36,052 bases of DNA from Muribaculaceae bacterium (GTDB lineage Bacteria; Bacteroidota; Bacteroidia; Bacteroidales; Muribaculaceae), in the NCBI GenBank assembly GCA_017454355.1, contig JAFTDD010000012.1:1-36052 (forward strand). The letters are read 5' to 3'. Made by a program: the position numbers and the translations under genes. The notes beneath the pieces are model-generated. The model had not been told where the DNA came from. It was given only the letters and a program-made list of their open reading frames with translations, and did not search any database. Positions 34,701 to 36,052 of this stretch are shown piece by piece; position 1 is the first letter of the stretch, and each line of letters opens with the position of its first letter.

Positions 34701-35810
34701 ATAACTCTTGTTCTTGGTGGTGCCCAGCAACTCGCGGTTGCCCTGAAGGTCACCGCTCTCGCTGAGCAGCGTGCGGTAGATCTGGTACTCGCCCTGGTTG
34801 CTCGGGTAACTGTCCTCCCACGAGAGCGTCGTCGTGCCCTCAACCTGGTTGAACGACGCCGTGAGCCGGTTGATTTTGTTGACGAAACTTGTCGACTGGG
34901 TAGCGCCCTCGTTGAGGCTCTGGCTCACGTCGCCGCCCACCTCAAAGGTGAACGACGTCTGGGTGTTGCGCGTCACCCTGACCTCAAAGTCCTGGTCCAT
35001 GGGCACCTTGAGTTCGGTGGAGCCGTTGCCTCGGTTGGTGGCACTGAAACGGGCGGTGTTGACGACCTTGCCGTTGGCGGGCGTATAGACCGTCGCGTCG
35101 TAAACCGTGTTGAACGAGAAGTTAGACACGCCGTTGCCAATCTGCGACGGCAGCCAACTGTTGTCGGCGCTCACCGTCACCTTGTCCGGCGCGGTCCACT
35201 CGACCTTCGCCTCGCGGGCACGCGACATGTCGCTGAAGTCAATGCCCTTGAGGTAACGCGCGTGGATATAGAACCAGTAATCGCGGTGCCAGAAGTTGCT
35301 CTGGTAGTAGTAACTGTCGCTCTCCACCTGCAGCGCGCTCACCTCTTTCATGCCTCGCTCATTGGGAGCGTAACGCACGTAGAACCATTCGCCATCCCAC
35401 GAGCAATTCACCAGACCCCAAGTCTTGTCGGTTTGCGACCACGAGGCAGCGGCATCAACAATCTGGTGGAGCGAGCCGTCCTTGAGCATCACAAACACCT
35501 GCTGGTTGGAACTCTTGTAGTCATAGTCCTTGCTCTGCCCTTTATTATAGCGGAACTTGAAAAACATCCACGGGTTTTGCGTGGTGACTTTGCCGCCATT
35601 GGAGCACTCAAAGCCGCGGAACTCGTTCATCTTGCCGTCCTCGCTGTCGCCGGTACACCAGCCGTAGGACTTGCTGGCGGCGATGTCGTGCACATAGACG
35701 TTACACCAGTATGTGCCTCCACCCGGGTCACTATAGTCGCCGCTGATGGCGCTCGCTGTCATCGCCGTCACCAGCGACAACAACAGCGATAAATAATACC
35801 TGAACTTCAT
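25728..35810 (-). CDS. Giant secreted multidomain protein with LamG-like domains and type IX-like C-terminus
   Basis: The 3360-residue protein has an N-terminal signal peptide (MKFRYYLSLLLSLVTAMTASA). Fibronectin-III-like units follow at about 310-610 (TLSWEDSYPSNQGEYQIYRT). A carboxypeptidase-regulatory-like strand set lies near 627 (GRVQFEGG) and another near 1084-1150 (TDENGEYEIQVPIGSHYIEA). LamG/concanavalin-like domains lie at about 667-985, 2255-2430 and 2457-2660, each ending in a VDEVRxWN, LTLWN or FWN motif. The first is split by an insert at about 780-925. An SbsA Ig-like segment (DIYIRFNEAI) precedes the second LamG, at about 2215. Near the end are two GWNWI segments, and the last ~75 residues (VVAVYAASGACVARQ to NRVVKRVVKQ) resemble a type A sorting domain. 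No catalytic motif is recognised; adhesion or glycan binding is inferred. It is transcribed away from the rRNA operon from its own promoter. Confidence 0.88.
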   Translation of the reverse strand: MKFRYYLSLLLSLVTAMTASAISGDYSDPGGGTYWCNVYVHDIAASKSYGWCTGDSEDGKMNEFRGFECSNGGKVTTQNPWMFFKFRYNKGQSKDYDYKSSNQQVFVMLKDGSLHQIVDAAASWSQTDKTWGLVNCSWDGEWFYVRYAPNERGMKEVSALQVESDSYYYQSNFWHRDYWFYIHARYLKGIDFSDMSRAREAKVEWTAPDKVTVSADNSWLPSQIGNGVSNFSFNTVYDATVYTPANGKVVNTARFSATNRGNGSTELKVPMDQDFEVRVTRNTQTSFTFEVGGDVSQSLNEGATQSTSFVNKINRLTASFNQVEGTTTLSWEDSYPSNQGEYQIYRTLLSESGDLQGNRELLGTTKNKSYTDNSSRGLEYGKYYRYEVFMKKNSWGDIDIPSNPEALTVVNATEVRTSTVPVIPMHLVQDMNATDDVQVNWTFGNVPKSENDITFKVHRIEPGGAVTRNYTEVTVARNAGKASFTDDKPASACSLYGYFVQVDLADNKVHLYSDTIYAHVLGVSAVTAVDATKGTAGTEVVIKWKARQVGTKPTLYDVQRRYIGSDDWISIYEEEDTKTTYTYTDKTAEPCRYYEYRVIAYGEDCDGGGRVIGNTMRDVGFSRASGVISGRVQFEGGTAVGDVRVSLSRESDARTGAPYHSRAVLEKGDALRFTNLGGVVNDHKPFTLQMFVRPDSVAETMTLMSEPVQLDLRYNKSKALYDLLLEGTVAGGIPAGQFSQVSLLCDGNKVTTYTAGNQMVANEENVSATPNYIEAFFKTPLMDESGASLDGWELSDIGRDPDYGWKIIDGAFASSHQTITASKEVSVSSQMVGYNVKASVEMSAPWGANAALVTVTMTGGGHIDQVTVCDDRTEHSEWQTYSVEFTIPEWATLLTYTIEARDSKSWRGYYGPRFKNMKMKFSGADQFFDGNDWVLLPDFTGNVDEVRVWNRVLTTNEITADVDRLISGESDGLKSYITFDEGLEEYAFDSSCTNGQPNGNHVTLGANTRPSDVIPTGDQLSAYGMTNDKGEYEIRGIPFAGSGTRYSVYPTKGIHAFNPTSRSAFIGGTSMTINNADFTDVSSFKVRGTIRYSGTTIPVDSVSFYVDGVPCNKNDQLIVTDENGEYEIQVPIGSHYIEARRTGHTFEGAGRYPAKEIGTYEFLEDTHIDFFDNTLAIVAGRVVGGETEGKKPLGYGASENNIGKAVITLSPLDHPQRMINAVQHVEGTTTEWVPNSANLPVASAADTIKSVAYRAGGTLDDAKLIVITTDEKTGEFSALIPPIRYKVESVKFPNNAEVERDEMFGSVPAIDMRNPNDTIRPDTMYTADKKPLPLFKCNKKLMLTYRSQPVLDITQQGAPAGAFGTDTIVVRDAGKDVKLPIYSYDETTGKVTYNYGYPIFQMSREYSFNIHAYEPYVNYDFDKAGRRYEDALADSIITFDNELGNGAIIAAKDTITPDGHELKRGEFVRLTAEQVKLDSIGKGVYKWNAGIPSLTAPYTRNMNASTVINKTTRLWRNDQGLNAIITGVVPTGNNFITAGPNRVQMVLRDPPGDASSTTWATDSITCDYTYTVRGVHNNTELGVDIRTSFETDLIIGTAFFGKLTYNTIIGENQVSWKYDVNKTWDNHTSVTYTNSKSTSTSSSNVYVGRDGDVFIGYSTNYIIGAADKVGLFKDNSGNWRVSMEETMAMDEKFNTHFEFSQKYIETTLFDNIKRTRNSMLKHITSAAEIEEDPLVPTYYTYLKETDPKYGTSNKDEAVWGAEAKNGFDGPSYWARFPKGYEGIDSVMWCNEIVDKWKQKLAENEEDKLKAFGDAKTYKLGNESFERGVTVTNSTGSSSKEVHNSTEVFSTGLAYRGKNGFLLDKMGAIIISNTDIGYHQTKYDVDETTTNERFSYTLNDTQRGNAHTVDIYRSPNNWGPIFRTRGGQTRCPYEGETKTKYYRPGQTLDYATMKLDNPKISMPVRNLVDIPAGQEAQVQVVFNNESEVHEELSPVFLMVKTDSNPNGLQIFMDGQSLLNGTELWLQYGVPLTKTLTIKQSDNSILDYNDVTLVIANTCNPALWTFGDVSFSAHFVPAAPNITLKLDKNILNERAVQSGEQLKVTIGDINRMFTGLKGVRLKYRFAGDAQWVTAHEWLTSSEYMTDGHENELQSLLGSEQPDIVYSLELPGIDGNYIVAAESICLFGKKEYTNQTPEQTVIRDTRGPKLLGQAYPNSGLLTPTDDIYIRFNEAIRESYLTKDTNFFITGSLNDSQVNHDVSLQFNGNSIETEAYLPITNTSFSGSLWFKRQTGGSLIEHGTEGNHLSLSINDSGNVVADINGTTATSAEAVPADKWLFLAFNYVKGATAGDNTLTMLVAEDDKETMLFDELAVPDYDNTGRIVLGRGYTGTMQELTLWNKNTPVRTLLGQKDEVVASYMPGLVGYWKMDEGHGTLVTDYARGRNIHLPAETWNIENSNLAAHLDGERSIKIPIGSISPRPTDSYVMEMWFRGEKDKNARATLFSVTDRISLSFDVDNSLVLQVYDKEENTSLDTNGLPIILTDVNYNDGNWHHFALNVHRGVGAVAYVDGGAVKTIPEQTIPEPSGDYIYIGSMLKRSSPSATPAETNRFTGDIDEVRFWNVATDGTSLIANRYNQVDTATVAGLIAYYPMEHGRLDDNNNIVKEFSLDNAAPGEHHITTPAALGDGVTQAATAPALRTAPLKQNLDFDFVASSNEIYINLNTLPARMQGNLLTFTVKNVRDMQDNLSETITWSAEVDYRTLVWAQYDGLVIHKGRLFESRVSTTLRNKGRASENFTITGLPSWVTLNTPSGVLGINESTEIEFVIGTNAPLGRHVFYVYAVNDDDISTPLPVSVYVWGNEPSWSVNPRDYESSMNFVGQIYFDDKICSNPNTIIAAFVSGECLGVAEPKLVSTRDAYFVNLTVYGYEDITKNEPIVFRIYDADRGVVLSDVKAVIDGKTYNVTYHPNGVIGSYDNPVKWVTGDRVEQSLDLATGWNWISLYTEPEKKDLESVFGHSRSFNTIKSKEGFAMNSGTVWQQSGLESVDVGNLYKVKVKIDLRHAINGTAVNPATMPQTIRPGWNWIGPISIYNLSLQEAFADLNPTRGDMVKSKEAVAFYDGYKWEGELTALIPGQGYYYRSLNTEDVTFHYPVIDSHSEMPVAPLRAPLRSIFNPVDHHQFSDNMNVVARVMVDGEQVDTLTVASFILGECRSVGRATPDGYYMLTVPGNANESSLSASFATVIDGKQIPIEEKLPWGSDIIHGDLDNPILFHVKTTGVNDIDADSDGIIITPTLVRDVVNVRSGSLLSVVAVYAASGACVARQTNINDNVTSLSIGELPAGVYFVEAIAAGGNRVVKRVVKQ

Positions 35811-35861
35811 CTCTTGTATCTTAAATTAAATTTAGTTACAACATTATTAAGAATTTAGCCA

Positions 35862-35893
35862 CAAAGTTACAGAAAATAATCATAATTCACAAA
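35862..35893 (-). promoter_or_regulatory. Consensus promoter of the giant surface protein gene
   Basis: On the minus strand TTTG (35890-35893) precedes TAACTTTG (35862-35869) by exactly 20 bases, a full match to the Bacteroidetes consensus. It lies between the 5S terminator and the gene, with a leader of about 45-50 nt. Confidence 0.75.
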
Positions 35894-35914
35894 AAAATAT
35901 AAAAAACAATTAAA

Positions 35915-35949
35915 AGAGGCCCGCGACCGTTGGACGGCTGCGGGCCTCT
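35915..35949 (-). terminator. rRNA operon terminator
   Basis: Arms AGAGGCCCGC (35915-35924) and GCGGGCCTCT (35940-35949) pair perfectly, with an inner CCGT/ACGG pairing. On the minus strand the stem is followed by a TTTAATTGTTTTTTATA tail. It sits a few bases beyond the 5S 3' end. Confidence 0.85.
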
Positions 35950-35955
35950 CTCAAA

Positions 35956-36052
<97 letters not shown>

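Overview
The window looks like a chromosomal segment of a GC-rich member of the Bacteroidales, probably a gut Muribaculaceae-type organism. This is inferred from the rimP-nusA-infB order with Bacteroidales-style proteins, promoters of the TTG/TTTG-N19-20-TAnnTTTG type, three secreted proteins with type IX-secretion-like C-termini, and a 5S rRNA of Bacteroidetes type at the right edge. No species call is possible from sequence alone.

Layout. 1-700: AT-rich phased inverted repeats, then GC-rich REP-like palindromes. 718-4987: two minus-strand phage-type genes, a terminase large subunit and a probable virion structural protein, separated by a cluster of inverted repeats. 5280-10727: a large secreted subtilisin-like (S8) protease. 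10728-12001: a 1.27-kb gene-free stretch of repeat elements. 12002-16803: the rimP-nusA-infB operon, minus strand. 17109-18533: an AAA ATPase with a nuclease-fold C-terminus, whose promoter runs into three 53-bp palindromic repeats. 18780-19766: a lipoprotein. 19915-23592: sufC-sufD-sufS, the only plus-strand genes, with sufB absent and a strong terminator after sufS. 23985-25661: a BspA-type leucine-rich-repeat surface protein. 25728-35810: a 3360-residue secreted protein with LamG-like domains. 35956-36052: the 3' part of a 5S rRNA gene with its terminator, which is the end of an rRNA operon lying to the right.

How it fits together. The housekeeping parts are translation and transcription factors, iron-sulfur cluster assembly and rRNA. 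The accessory parts are three large surface or secreted proteins; two of them, the protease and the LRR protein, share a C-terminal module of about 210 residues. The most striking non-coding feature is the density of structured intergenic repeats. One class is AT-rich, built from a short motif repeated every 10 bp and then mirrored, sometimes concentrically. A second class is GC-rich REP-like palindromes, including a perfect 33-bp inverted repeat around the sufS terminator. A third is short 9-14-bp repeats that sit at, and sometimes encode, the last codons of genes.
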